Assembly (NCBI GenBank): GCA_024803745.1
Contig: JANJXV010000013.1
Location: forward strand, 7,006,001-7,070,000
Source: Megascapheus bottae
Taxonomy: Eukaryota > Chordata > Mammalia > Rodentia > Geomyidae
DNA: 64,000 nucleotides
Direction of reading: 5' to 3'
Each line of letters begins with the position of its first letter. Positions within the stretch are counted from its first letter, which is position 1. The notes under the pieces are model-generated. The model was not told where the DNA came from and did not search any database. It saw only the letters and a program-made list of their open reading frames with translations. Position numbers and translations under genes: made by a program. Below, piece by piece: positions 1 through 11,333 of the stretch.

Positions 1-1795
1 AAACATAGCTATCTTAGAATTGCTGAATGTAATCTATTTCTCCTCTTTTTATTGTTGTCATTCCCATTCTCTGCATACCTCCAGAAAATACACTCCAGTA
101 TTACCTTAGCTAAGTGAAGGTTAAGGGTGAAATATATTAAGGGTCAGGATATACACCAGAAAGCAGAAATCCTCATTTCCCAATACCTGCATTTGGCTTA
201 TTTGCTTCAATTTTTTCTACATACATTTTCCTTTTCATAATTGAAATTATCATTTAAAGAGGAAAACTTCTATTTTTCGTTTGGAACCCTTAGCTGAAAA
301 CATAATATGTAATCATTGTCTATATTATTCTCGATTGATAGAAAACACACATATAGTACTTGTGGAGAATGAAATGAACAATTTGGAATAACTTCCTTGA
401 AAATAGAAAGTAAATGTCACATATATTCATAATGAGTATATGCCCTACATTTTATTATTGACATCTGTGAATGCAGTTTGGGAGGTGAATACAGAAATGT
501 CTATCTATAATAGCGAATCATAACTTCCTTTTCTTAGTTTAACAGGATGATTAGAAAAGGCAATGAGTGACAAGAGAACCTGTAATTTATCAAACCTCCA
601 CTTTGTATTAGGATATATGATAAGGATAGCAATTATCTCAGAGGAAATATAAGTTTTTCTAAGAGGTTCGAACAAATCAGGTTTCATGAATAAATGCTAA
701 TGTATTTAAAGAGATCGGTGATGGCAGAGTTAAGGGAATGAAGTCCTGGTGAGGCTAAAAAGAGAAGAAATGTTTCAAAGGCCATGGCCCTGAGGCTTGA
801 GGCCCAAGAAGAAAAGTAGAGTGCCCAACTCTGATGAGAGCTGAAACACAGGGCTCTGGCTTCAGATCTTTTTTGCATTCTATAAAATGTGATCCCTGTT
901 TTTTTGAATTTTACACTTCTTAAGCTAACAGTTTGTTGATTTATGTATAGTCTTTATCCATTTCCTAAAGCTGATGCAGAATGACTCTGCTTATCTTTAA
1001 ATTCTCCTTAGCTCTTATTGAGAGCTTTGCCCCATAGAACAGACACAATATGAAAGCGAAGAATGAAGAAAGGAGGAAATGAGTAAATTCAAGCAATTAA
1101 CATCTTCTACTATAAGAAAGGGTGTGAGACAATCTCTACAGACAATCTTCTGTAGAAAACAATTGATAATATGAAATTGAACCAGTGTTTCGATTTTGAA
1201 ATTTCAAGAGAAGGCATTTAGAAACAGATAAAAAATCCATTCCTTGTGTGTATAAAGTAATCTGAAGTAGTCCCTTTATAGCTGTAATCTTTTCATAAGC
1301 ATTAGATCTGCCATTCAAATAAGTCTTCAGAAACACAGTTTCAATAATTGAATAAATGATTCCTTCCACTCAATTAACACTGACAATGAGTTCATGTGTA
1401 AGCACAAATAAATAAAATAAAATAAAACAAGTAACCCAACTCAGATCACTGTGTCTAACACTGAAGCTTATTTTGATATCCCTTACAACTTGAAAGTCAA
1501 CATTACAGTTACAAGAGATGGGTTAAAGACAAAATTCTTCTTCTTCTAAAATCTAAACTTAAATGTGGAAAGAAAGAAGAGGAACACATGCAAAAATAAA
1601 AATAGATTAAATGTCATGGGGTTTATGTGGCATGAAAATAATTTAGCAGCTTGTGTGGACAAGGGTTGATATGAGGTACTATTTTAAAAAGGTTGGTTAG
1701 ACAATATTGCTTTTGAGAAGAAAATTTGAACCAAAACATTAATGCCATGAGGTAAAGAGATGGGTTGATATCTGAGAAACAATATTCGAGCTTCA
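1..1795. other. Unique AT-rich DNA, no gene seen
   Basis: I see no exon-like reading frame, RNA gene or recognisable repeat here. Short open frames are AT-driven and lack any family resemblance. A small AAATA/AAAAT-rich tract lies near 1408-1428. This is either intergenic or deep intronic sequence. Confidence 0.5.
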
Positions 1796-1877
1796 TGAAG
1801 TAATGCACCCTCTATCTGGTGAATATAATGTAACCCTTCTATTAATTACAATAATAATATATGAAAACATAATGTTT
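1796..1877 (+). mobile_element. L1: L1 3' end (type A), severely 5'-truncated
   Basis: About 80 bp match the terminal part of the type A L1 3'UTR seen repeatedly in this window: GTAATGCACC, CTATCTGGTGAATATAATG, then AACCCTTCTATTAATTACAATAA, here followed by an A-rich tail. The motif order is identical to the longer copies at 47.5, 55.9 and 62 kb. No coding part is left. Confidence 0.8.
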
Positions 1878-1879
1878 AA

Positions 1880-2502
1880 AATACAATAATTGTAAAAAGA
1901 TTACTTTGAGCATAAAATTAGATACAATGCAAAAAATAGCCTATAGCTGATATTAAAGTCCATTGTAATACACCATAGTTTCTTAGTTGCTGAAATAACT
2001 GTTCACAAACTTGGTGGATTAGGATAACAGAAATGTAACTCCCTACACATGAATCTTGATTCTAGAAGTCTATAATCAAGGTGTTGGCAGAATACACATT
2101 CTCTGAAACCTACAAAAGGATCTTTCTTTTTCCTTTTCTTTTTCTTTTCTTTCTTTTTTTAAAATTTTCAATCTTCTGGTACAAAGGCAGCAGGGCAGGT
2201 TTTGGAATTTCTTGGAATTCTAAATTCTGGATTTCTGGGCATATATCATTGTCATTGTCTGGCATCTTCTCATATGCCATCTTCCTATCTAGCACATTCA
2301 AGGACACCAGTCACCTGGCCAGATAATGACTTCATCCTAAACAATGACTATTATTTTCAAATAATAGCACATTCTGAGTTTCTGCAATATATTTTATGTT
2401 TAAAACAAGCACAGCTTAATTGAGAGCATAGTATTATTGGGAAGAAAATTTTTTTTCTCCTCTTTCCTTTTTTGTTCTTCTCCCTGCCCCATTTTTTCCC
2501 TC
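1880..2502. other. Mostly unique; possible old repeat at 1985-2085
   Basis: Around 1985-2085 the order of words (ACAAACTTGGTGG, GAAATGTAACTC, CTAGAAGTCTATAATCAAGG, TGTTGGCAG) resembles an ancient mammalian interspersed repeat that I cannot name with certainty. A T-rich tract at 2120-2165 gives spurious open frames on both strands. No gene is supported. Confidence 0.35.
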
Positions 2503-2704
2503 CAGCACTGGGGCTTGAACTCAGGGCCTGGGAATTGTGATTTAATTTTGTGATTAAAACTAGCTTTCTACCACTTCAGCCACAGTCTGAGGCATTTTGG
2601 TAGTTAATTGGAGATGAGACCCTCAAGAACTTTCCTGCCCTAGTTAGCCTTGATTCATGACCCTCATATCTCAGCCTCATTATGGGTTTGAACTGGTGGC
2701 ACCC
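2503..2704 (-). mobile_element. Alu-like-head/Geo-tail SINE (degraded)
   Basis: Read on the plus strand it runs from the SINE 3' end (CACTGGGGCTTGAACTCAGG, GGCCTGGG) through TCTACCACTTCAGCCACAG and TTAATTGGAGATGAGA to CTCATATCTCAGCCTC and GGTGGCACC, the reverse complement of the SINE that recurs throughout the window. It is diverged and missing parts of the consensus seen at 62.75 kb. Confidence 0.75.
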
Positions 2705-3171
2705 CTTCATTTCTTACCTTTGATGGTTTTATAGGATGATTACAAGAAGAGTTAGACCTGGACATTGAAGGCACTAATTAGTATTTCTTCTTTGGAGGGC
2801 AATATTTTCATAGTGTATCTAGAGTCAAAACAAAGTCCTCAAAAGGAAGAAAACAATTCTAGTATTTGAACATTGTCTAATAAATTCAAAATTATGTTTT
2901 TCTTATTGAATTGAAAACCAAGAACAGCTATTTTAGCTTACCCTAGAGGGCCTTAGAAGTTTGCCACAGGAAACTTTTTACTGGAAGTAGGAAGACTAGT
3001 TCTGTTTACATGAAAAGAATATTCTGCTTATGCATGAAGTCGAAGCTGAAGTTAACTAAGCAATGACTGAGTAAATAAAAGCTGTCAGTAATATTAAATG
3101 AGACAAAAAATGATTTCTTTTTTTTAAAAAACAGATCTATCAACATTACCTAGTGGAGTATGTGTTTGTGC

Positions 3172-3172
<1 letters not shown>
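2705..3172. other. Unique AT-rich DNA
   Basis: Nothing recognisable. There is no open frame with protein-like composition and no repeat match to the families seen elsewhere in the window. Confidence 0.4.

Positions 3173-3220
<48 letters not shown>
3173..3220. repeat. (TG)24 microsatellite
   Basis: Uninterrupted TG dinucleotides, 24 units, preceded by an impure TGTGTTTGTGCT stretch. A minus-strand SINE begins about 35 bp downstream, so on the SINE sense strand this is a (CA)n tract on the 3' side of the element. Confidence 0.97.
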
Positions 3221-3224
<4 letters not shown>

Positions 3225-3257
3225 ATATATACACGTTGATTCTGAAAATTGAAATTA

Positions 3258-3815
3258 GACTCTGGGCACTGTCACTGAACTTTTGTGCGCAAGGCTAGCT
3301 CTCTACCACTTTAAATACTTCTGACTTTTAGCTTTTTTCATATATTTTTATTGTAATTAATAGAAGGGTTACAGTATGAATATAACCAGATACAAGGTGC
3401 ATTACTTCACATACATTGATAACCTTTCTCATGTCTTGGTCCCCATTTCCCTCCCCCCACCCCTGCCCCTCATCTTATTTTCCTCCCTTCCCTATCCAAC
3501 TTCAAATAACCAAATACGCATATATGCAATATATCAGATAATCAGGTGAAATACTGTAACAATATGAGATAACCAAGGGACAGCAAAAGAGATGAGAGAT
3601 AACATAGTACATTAAGGACAACAATCTCTCATTATATGGCTTTGGTTTCTGTATCTTGGAGGTCCTTTCATTTAGTGTCATTCTCTATGTCCTTATGTAT
3701 CTAGGTTTTGTTAACTTTTTGATGCTTATTTGGACTTGAATGTTTTTCTGATTAGGCTGGCTTCAAACCCTGATTCTTGTGAGTATCTCTGTTATATTGG
3801 TTCACACTTTCTCCT
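3258..3815 (-). mobile_element. Degraded SINE split by an L1 insertion
   Basis: The 3' half (GGGCACTGTC, CAAGGCTAGCTCTCTACCAC) occupies 3258-3337. The remainder (GGCTGGCTTCAAACCCTGATTC) resumes at about 3721-3815, after a 373-bp L1 3' fragment. The two pieces together follow the usual order of the minus-strand Alu-like/Geo SINE. Confidence 0.65.
3338..3710 (-). mobile_element. L1: L1 3'UTR fragment (type A) inserted in a SINE
   Basis: On the plus strand it starts with the L1 poly-A side (CATATATTTTTATTGTAATTAATAGAAGGG) and runs through CATGTCTTGGTCCCCATTTC and the C-rich block to GTATCTAGGTTTTG, where the element is 5'-truncated. The flanks TTAGCTTTTT (3328-3337) and TTAACTTTTT (3711-3720) differ at one base and look like the target-site duplication. 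Confidence 0.85.
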
Positions 3816-3839
3816 TTGTGTCATCATTTCTGTGATTCC

Positions 3840-4075
3840 CTTTTCCCATCCCCAAATCAGATAAATTTAGATACAGTACAAAGGATATCAAATTTTAAAA
3901 ATAAAGTGACAATGGGGATAAATTAAAGGGGGTAAAAAAACCTGCACATAGTACACTAACCAAAAAAGAAAGAAAACTTCTTGTTTTCATATCTTGTAGT
4001 TCACTTTGATTAGTATCATTTTATAAGGTCATGTGTAGATAGCTATTGAGCTATTGCTACTGTTTTAAAGTTTGA
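3840..4075 (-). mobile_element. Possible old L1 (type C) fragment
   Basis: The stretch TTGTTTTCATATCTTG ... TTTATAAGGTCATG has the same word order as the interior of the type C element near 55.84 kb (TTGTTTCCATATCTTAGAG). The similarity is short and I cannot exclude chance AT-rich resemblance. Confidence 0.35.
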
Positions 4076-4094
4076 TTTTTACCTCCAATTAGAT

Positions 4095-4101
<7 letters not shown>

Positions 4102-4133
<32 letters not shown>
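4102..4133. repeat. (TG)16 microsatellite
   Basis: Pure TG dinucleotides bordered by an impure GTGTATG on the left and GCATC on the right. Confidence 0.95.
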
Positions 4134-4134
<1 letters not shown>

Positions 4135-5154
4135 ATCTTTCTATTCATTCCTTTGCACCCATGCAGTGAGCACACTCATTACCTTTTGAAGCCATGGCTG
4201 CTTCAATACTAAACTCAGAAGAGAAGGAAAGGAAAGATATTTGGAACAAAAAAAATGGAATCTGAGTTACTATTCTGTCCTTGTAGAAAAATTATCTCAC
4301 CATCAGTAACTTAGATATCAATCATGATTGCTGAGAAGATCAAATAATATGAAACAGATAAAGTATTTATCCCCCCTGACTGATAAATCTTTTGTAGTTC
4401 ATGAATATTCATTATTTTTTTCTTAGTGTCAATTTACCATAATTATAATCAAATTGCTAAATGAGGAAATAAACTCTTAAAGCCCATGCAATAATATGAA
4501 AAACCAATTTTAATCTATCTTTTTATCTCTCACAGTACTTAATAAAATTCTCTACTCAATAAGCAGGTTCTTAAAAAAGAACAATTGAACATGAAATTAT
4601 GATAGCAAAGATCCTTTCATCTCTTTCCAGCAACTATTAACAACAACCTATGAGAACTTTTTACATTGGCATAAAAGTGACTTCTTCTACCTTATCATGT
4701 TCAGAGGTCCCATCTTGCCTTCAGGTAATTAACACCGAATAGAGGACCAAAGGGAACATTTTCACTTTCTCTTTACCAACCTCCAAACAATTGCTTTTAT
4801 GTTGATAGTGGAGTAAAATATTCTCTTCCTAGAATACTGGTCTCTACTAGTTAATTACTCTGCTCTCATTTTTGCTATTCATTCTCATGCTCATTTTCCT
4901 CTTTCTATTAAAGTCAGACCTGTCTTTGATCTTTAAGTGAACATGGGTTCTTCTAGATCCTTCCACAAACTCATCTAGCAAGTAATTGGTCAATCTAACT
5001 ATCTGTCTGTCTGTCTGTCTACATATCCAAAACTCCATCCATTTCTTCCTTTACCCAATTATTGAACACAGTACCAAACAATTTTTACTGTTTAGGCATG
5101 GTTCCAGGAATTAAGGACCGATTTAATTCTAAATGAAGCAGAGCAGACAATATA
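4134..5154. other. Unique DNA with a short (CTGT)n tract
   Basis: There is no gene or clear repeat except a short tetranucleotide run of CTGT units at 5001-5020. That run also produces a tandem TDRQ-like open frame on the minus strand, which is not a gene. Confidence 0.45.
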
Positions 5155-5314
5155 GCTGAGTGCTGGTGGCTTTTATTTGTATTCCAACCCTATCAGAAGA
5201 CTGTGACTATTAAGAAGATCACAGTTCAAAGTTGACTTCATGCAGGAAAGTTTATCAGACTCTATTTCCATCCAGTTAATTAACAAATGCAAGACTTGAC
5301 ATGTGGTGCAAGCA
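5155..5314 (+). mobile_element. Old Alu-like-head SINE
   Basis: GCTGAGTGCTGGTGGCTTTT, GAAGATCACAGTTCAAAGTTGA, CAGGAAAG and TCCAGTTAATTAAC follow the order of the Alu-like SINE head (GTGCTGGTGGCTCA... GGATCAAGGTTCAAAGCC... CTCCAATTAA). It is strongly diverged, with a weak tail (ACATGTGGTGCAAG). Confidence 0.6.
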
Positions 5315-7146
5315 GCCATGGACAAGAAAGCAAGTTTTGTGTTTTATTCCGCATTCTTAATATTAGTATATAATAAACAGCAAGACTGTAAAGTATTTTT
5401 GAATTACATATTCATAAATTTATTAATGTGTTAGTGAAAACAATTAAATTCAAAGTTAAACACACAGTTGCCCCACTTTATGCATATTTACATGTTTATA
5501 AAATCTTCATCAGAATTTATCACTGTGAAGTTTTGAAAAAATAAGTCCCAATTTGATCAGTAGAATAATACATATACTGTTTGAAGTCCTCTGGATGATT
5601 TTATATTTTTTGCTATTTAACATTGAGATCATTAAATTTTCAGTCAAAATTTTATTATTTATCTTGCCTTTTCCTGGTACCATTGTGATAAAGAATTGAT
5701 ACCATAAATCTGTAATGTGATATTTCAGAAGATTTGCATTACTTTCCAGTAACAGTCTGCAACATTTGGTTGTAGCTTCAGCAGCATACCTCTGGTGTCC
5801 CTGATCCAGAGGACATTTTAGGTTTCTATATGCAATCAGTTCTCTCTTCCTAAGGCAGGAGAATTAACTTTTTGCATGTATTCAGATTTAACATGAATGG
5901 TATTTATCCATGCTGACATGCCATTTCTCTGTGCTGACTCGCCATTTCTCTATGCTGACTCTGACAGTTTTTTTTTTCACTTTGGTTTTTGTTCAGAGAA
6001 TCCATATTTAACAAGTTCATATACAGTAAGATATTCTTGATTTCTCTATTTTATTTTTTTCTAAAATAAGAGCACAATAATACACCTCATACCGCAAGAT
6101 GGGAATGTCTGACAAGCTAGCATGTTGTGTATTTTTGTTTTATGTGATATACTACAGGAAACTTTAAAGTTACATTGATGCCATCAGAAATCCTTCATTT
6201 TTCTGTAATTAAAAGTAAGCTGTTCAGTTTAACTACCTCTCAAATTGTTACAGTTTCCTTTGGACTATAATGATATTTCTATATAAAATAGTGGTTTACT
6301 CCATCTATAACTGAGCTCTTCTTGTCACATAACCGTTCTTATTCAACTCTAAGCCAGAACCATTTTTTCTTATTTCTATTCTGTTCTCAGTACTATTTGT
6401 GATTGAGAAGGTATCCACCCTCCAATTATAAGAGCCTGGAGGCTGCCACTGGAAGCTTTGAAGCTTTGTTATATTCCTAGTCAAAAAATACTTTTTGAAA
6501 CCTACAAGAGAAAGTGACATTTCTAAGGTTCAAGAAAGTGTGAACTTTAGCACTGAGCATATTATGCTATTCAATTGTACTTCCTGAAGTTTTTACTTAA
6601 TGTAAGCATGGAGATAGTATTGTAAAATGTGCTTTTGAATCTAAGTAGAAAAAAGGAAATATTTTGACAAAGGTAATTTTGACACAAAGGTACCTATTAT
6701 AACTAGGACAGCCATTGAATATACTGAAGGAGCTCTGGAGAGTAGAGAGGTTTTGGTGTATATTATCCATCACAGTCAAACAAGAGGAATGGAATGATGA
6801 AAAAGAACAGTTTTTGAATGGTTTTGTGCATTGTGATAAGAAAGTTGAAAAAAAAATTCCAGTGTATAGAATACCATAGTGTTTCTCTCTTGTACTCAGC
6901 AGACATGATTTTAGCTGTACAATGCATGCCTGAAATGATTTATTATGTAATAAATTTTAATTGAATTGGAAAATATACTTAATGATTTATTTTTGAAATT
7001 GACATTTCATAGTATTCTACAATAAACATATTATGCAAAAATTGGGAGATGTCTTGATTCAATATTTATGGATGTTAGCAATTTTATAAGGTATTTTTGT
7101 GTTCTTCATATTATTTTAAATAACTTCCTATGTTTCCAATCCCTTC

Positions 7147-7150
<4 letters not shown>
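5315..7150. other. Unique DNA; 21-bp tandem pair at 5911-5952
   Basis: No gene is recognised. Two 21-bp units starting TGCTGACATGCC and TGCTGACTCGCC lie head to tail at 5911-5931 and 5932-5952, with a partial third unit. GCTTCAGCAGCATAC near 5775 recalls the start of U6 RNA, but the following sequence does not match. Confidence 0.5.

Positions 7151-7203
<53 letters not shown>
7151..7203. repeat. (GT)n microsatellite, about 26 units
   Basis: Pure GT dinucleotides ending in GTGCGTAC. I saw no SINE directly attached, unlike several other dinucleotide tracts in the window. Confidence 0.96.
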
Positions 7204-7206
<3 letters not shown>

Positions 7207-7439
7207 ACTTGGTCTGGAATTGATCATCTGTGGAGACTAGGTCAAAGTTTCCCAGAACTCTACTTAGAGTTGAATTATACAGGAGTTCTTCTGACATCTA
7301 TTTCTTCCTTTCCCACTACATAAAATGAGCTCTCATGAAAATAATGGAGGCATTTCTTCCTCTTATGTCTTCTAGATGCACTATGTCACTTTAGATACAC
7401 CTGTGATGTCTGTCCATGTATTGCTACAAACTTATGATC

Positions 7440-7605
7440 ACAATACATTATTTCATCTTCACAATAACCTTCAGGTATAGTTATTATTGTGTCTTCTCTA
7501 ATTTTTATATACTGACGTATTGAGGCCCAGGAATATGAAATTACTCATTCAAAGTCACAAACAAATGAGATTTCAGTGAAATTTTCTTCTTAGCAGCCTA
7601 GTATC
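7440..7605 (-). mobile_element. Probable MIR SINE relic
   Basis: On the plus strand ACAATAACCTTCAGGTATAG, TATTGAGGCCCAGGA, ATTACTCATTCAAAGTCAC and ATGAGATTTCAGTGA follow the order of the MIR antisense core (CCCATTTTACAGATGAGGAAACTGAGGC... CAAGGTCACACAGC...). The divergence is what is expected of this ancient family. Confidence 0.55.
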
Positions 7606-8624
7606 ACAGGATACTTTCAGCTAGTGTTATTTGTCTTTTGTAATTTGGATTACAAAGGCTTTTGATAGCATTCAATTAGCAAACACTCCCAGTGATTCAT
7701 CTGGTAAATTATTCTTCTGCAGTCTTAACAGGCATGGAAATACTTATACTATTAAGTACTAACTATAGGACCAAAACTAATGCATGCAATGTAAATGCCA
7801 TTACAGGAAAATAAATTTCAGAAAATTATTACCACAGTTTGATTATGGCAATGAGTCTTAGCCATATGTATTTTAGTAGTCAGAATATCCAAATGAAAAA
7901 AGACACCATATCTATGGAGGTTAAATTAATAATTAGATCACCTGCCAACTAGGACACTGATTAAACAAATTATAATTAAGAAAGTATCAAACTAATAGTG
8001 CCTGAGTCAAAGTCATGAGACTGAACCATGCTGGTTTACATTATTGATCTTGAGTTTTAATAACCAAAAGAAACCAATGATCCATATTATTCTCTGTGTG
8101 TCAATTCCCTAATTCTTCAGTATGGGAGGGCAAATCAACAGTATTTAAATTCTCTCAGTCAAGATTTATCACATGTTTCCTTGTTCCTCATCCCTCATCC
8201 TGCTAAACTTTTACCTGCCTTTTCTATATTTCCACCTGTAAACTAATTGAGATTAAAAACAAAGCCTGAGAGATAACCATTACATTTATGAATGTAGGAT
8301 ATCATTTTTAACCTTAAGCAACACAGTTTCAGCAGAGGAAGAATGAGGTTAAGCTAAATGGTAGGATAAGCAAAAACTAATGGGAGAAAACAGGAAGCAA
8401 TGGCAGGAAAATGTCTTAAAATGTGTAAGATGCCAGAGAGAGGAGAAATGACTGAAATGTGGAATGGGGAAAGAGACACTGGGAGACTTCATATGAGAAA
8501 AAGGAAAAAAGATATTATGCTAGAATAGTTGAGATGTGCTTATTCTGCAAAAAGAGAATGCAGTAAGACAAAAATTGATAAAGTCAGGTTACAGTTATAT
8601 AAGCATAATAACAAAAATTAAAAA
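7606..8624. other. Unique AT-rich DNA
   Basis: No coding frame, RNA gene or repeat recognised. Confidence 0.4.
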
Positions 8625-8700
8625 GCAGGACTGGAGATATGGCTCAGCCATAAAGTACTAATCTAGCAATCCTATATTTCATTCTCCAGCACTATTAAAA
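8625..8700 (+). mobile_element. ID-like monomeric SINE fragment
   Basis: GCAGGACTGGAGATATGGCT, CAGCCATAAAGTACTAATCTAGCAATCC and CATTCTCCAGCACTA follow the ID-type tRNA-derived SINE, with a box A-like TGGCTCAGCCATAAAG and a decayed box B. It is short and diverged and has no Geo right half. Confidence 0.55.
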
Positions 8701-10119
8701 ATTGTATGACCATATTTGGGTTACAATGTTGAAATAATTTGGATTCCTTATCTCCTTAAGTTTGATGTTATGTTGTTATAGTATGTGATAATCCAACTAT
8801 ATTTAAAATTAACAATGTTTTTATAACTCAGATTTCTTATACTTCCATATGCAATGCAAAATGATGCGAACTCATTCACATACAAGCCTGTACTTATAGA
8901 CTAAACATTAAAACAAGGAATTTCTGTGATTAACTGGAGAGTGATAATGTCTTGTGCTGCAGAGAAGTTGTTGATTTTGTGGCCAAAACCTTTAAACAAA
9001 AGATCAGCAATAATAACCCATTTGTAACTGTAGGCTTTATGGACCCACAAAGATAAGGACTCCATGATGAGAAATAATTTAGGCTTACAATAACTAGAGT
9101 TCGTATGATTTCTTTTCCATTTCTACTGGCAAAGTTGAGAGACTGGGAATGAAGTGTGGGATCTGATTTAAAAATAAACAGCTAGCAATTTTATAATGGA
9201 CTCCTGTTACCCTCCTTACTCCTTCAGCTGTTTCTTCTCCATTTTTTAAATGTTTTATGATAAATACTTAAGATGGAAACTCTAAGAACTATCTCTTGAG
9301 TCTATTATTATTACAACAAAAATTAGTTAAGAAAAACTTTACTGAATCCCTAGGTGTCCTGAGCTAATCACAGAATTTCAAAGCATGTAGGAGAGATTAA
9401 TAAAAGAATGATCTAATTAAGTAATTGTTGTATTCTAAGTTATGAGCATTCAATTAAATGTAATCTTAAATTATTCTATTTTCTTCTTGTAATCAGTGAG
9501 TTTTGTATCTGCTTCATTTAAGCATGAAGCTAATACTGGTAGTCTTTTCACCTCAGAACTGCATTCTCAATTTTTGGAGTCTTGTGGGGTTTGATGCAAT
9601 TAAAATGAAATTGAATCCTTGCTTTAATCCAGAGGAGGGAGTTTGCCAGACAGAAAAGCCCCACAGCTCTATGAAGTGGAGACGAGTAAAATGGGATATA
9701 TTACCATGTTAGCTATATTTATTTGCTACTTTTTCTATGAGGTTTTCCTGACCTAGTGACTGGCATCAATCTGGAACTTTCTAAAGATCCTTTGAGAATC
9801 TGTTTTGCATTCACGATAATTTAATCTTCTTTAGTTATGTCTAACCCTTAATAGATTATAAAGTACACTTAAATACAATCTTATTAGCATTTTCTTCTCT
9901 TCCATAACAAACCATTGTAAATCAGTACTTACTCATGATAAGTGCCTAGTACCGGCTTGATCTGTGCCCAGAATGGACAAATACTTTCCCACAGGACACA
10001 CCTACAGTCAAGTTCATTATCAAACGAATCCTCTGACTATATCCTTTGGTCTATGTATGACTTATGCAAAGAGCTGAACTTTTATGACTATTGCCATTAA
10101 ACATAGTTCTATAAAACGT
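8701..10119. other. Unique AT-rich DNA
   Basis: No gene or repeat recognised. A 69-residue plus-strand frame at 9503-9712 has no recognisable domain, no adjacent splice or processed-pseudogene signal, and a composition expected by chance. Confidence 0.4.
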
Positions 10120-10252
10120 ACCTGTCTATCCTCAAAAGTCTAAACGTAGAGCTCCTTTTTGACCCAGCAATTCCCCTACTTAGTATTTACCCACTTGTCC
10201 AAAAACAAGGACATACTAAATCCACTAGCACAACGATGTTCATTGCAGCACT
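10120..10252 (+). mobile_element. L1: L1 ORF2 C-terminal fragment
   Basis: The plus strand encodes a decayed piece of the ORF2 C-terminal region: AATTCCCCTACTTAGTATTTACCC, then CACTTGTCCAAAAACAAGG and CACTAGCACAACGATGTTCATTGCAGCACT, equivalent to the protein words PAIPLL, YP.VQKQG and TSTTMFIAAL found in other L1 copies here. It breaks off where a minus-strand L1 3' end begins. Confidence 0.8.
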
Positions 10253-10347
10253 ATTTTTTCATGTATTTTTTATTGTAATTAATAGAAGGGTTACATGATA
10301 TTTGCCAGATAGAAGGTGCATTAATTCACATACATTGATACCCTTCA
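10253..10347 (-). mobile_element. L1: L1 3' end (type A) abutting an older L1
   Basis: A T-tract followed by TTATTGTAATTAATAGAAGGG, the type A L1 terminus in reverse, then TTGCCAGATAGAAGGTGCATTAATTC to TTGATACCCTTC, where the copy is 5'-truncated. It sits directly against the plus-strand ORF2 fragment and probably inserted into it. The continuation of the older L1 is not clear on the far side. Confidence 0.8.
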
Positions 10348-10879
10348 CTGACTTTGGTAGAACCTAACAAATTACCCACAACCTTTCTTTCCCTATCTAT
10401 AAAGCAGAAACAATTGTGAATCCTTCAGTATGGTGTTGGGGGGAGTTAATTAGAGAAATTTATTCTCACAACTCTGAAATGGCATGAAAATTCTTATGGC
10501 TACCAATTTAATGGCTTGGTCACCTCAGATTTTCAGATTACTTCAGCTCTGAAATAACTGCCCTCCTGCTGCATTGCTTGCCAGGTGAATTGTCAGTGGC
10601 CATGTGAATTCCTCCGTGTCCCACTGCCATGGCTCTGAGGTGACACTGAGTCTCCAGGATCGGTCTTGGTGGCCCAGCAGCTTTCATTTGTCAGTCACTG
10701 GAGGTCTGAATCCCATCCACCACTCCAGCTTTCTCAGAACTTCAAGCGATCTTTTCTTTTCTACAGAGTATTTTCATTACATTTATATCATATACATTAT
10801 TACAAACAATATGCAAAGTTATTTTAGTTTCCCCTATAAATTCAAGACAAATATGCAAAGCAAAGCGGCAGTGAAATAT
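10348..10879. other. Unique, relatively GC-richer segment
   Basis: No repeat is recognised up to about 10770. The stretch at 10560-10750 is less AT-rich than its surroundings and carries a 93-residue plus-strand frame, but I see no domain, splice context or codon pattern that supports a gene. Part of it could be eroded L1 3'UTR leading into the next feature. Confidence 0.35.
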
Positions 10880-11290
10880 TATTAGGAGAGGATCACATTG
10901 GCCCAATAGTTACGTGAATATGAACATATAAAATGATACTAATCAAAATGAACTCCAAGGAGTGGAAACCAAAGTGATTTTTTGTACTATTTGCAGTTAT
11001 TTCTTTTTTCGCTTCCCCTTCATTTTGTCACTGTTTCTGGTTTCTATGCCCATTGTCTTATATGTAATTTTATCTGATTTCGTGAGGGGAAGGGGAAGCA
11101 CAGAAAAGCTGGAATAAAAGGTGAACCAATTCAACAGTTATATTCACTGGACAATATTTTGTAAGTGAACTTTACAATCTGGGGGAGGGGAGGTGGGAGC
11201 AAAACATAGGAGAAAATGAGGGAGGGGATAACACTGACCAAAATAAATGTATTCATTATCTTACTTTTTTGTCTAAGTTATCTATGTTTT
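10880..11290 (+). mobile_element. L1: L1 3'UTR (type B)
   Basis: GGAGAGGATCACATTGGC, AAAATGAACTCCAAGGAG, the GGGGAAGGGGAAGCA block, ATTCACTGGACAATATTTTG, the GGGGGAGGGGAGG tract, then AAAATGAGGGAGGGGATAACACT and AAATAAATGTATTCATTA match, in order, the type B 3'UTRs at 24.4, 52.8 and 62.6 kb. It may belong to the same original insertion as the ORF2 fragment at 10120. Confidence 0.75.
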
Positions 11291-11316
11291 TATCAACACT
11301 TTATTCACATTTTTTC

Positions 11317-11333
11317 ATGAATAGGAAAATTCT
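11317..11333. repeat. Target-site duplication, L1 poly-A side
   Basis: ATGAATAGGAAAATTCT, repeated at 16155-16171 with a single mismatch. The pair brackets the L1 exactly and fixes its ends. Confidence 0.9.

Noticed and set aside
5770..5800. GCTTCAGCAGCATAC resembling the 5' end of U6 snRNA
   Set aside because: The match stops after about 15 bases; no U6 body follows.
10604..10885. 93-residue plus-strand frame
   Set aside because: No family resemblance; the 3' part is AT-rich sequence leading into an L1 3'UTR.
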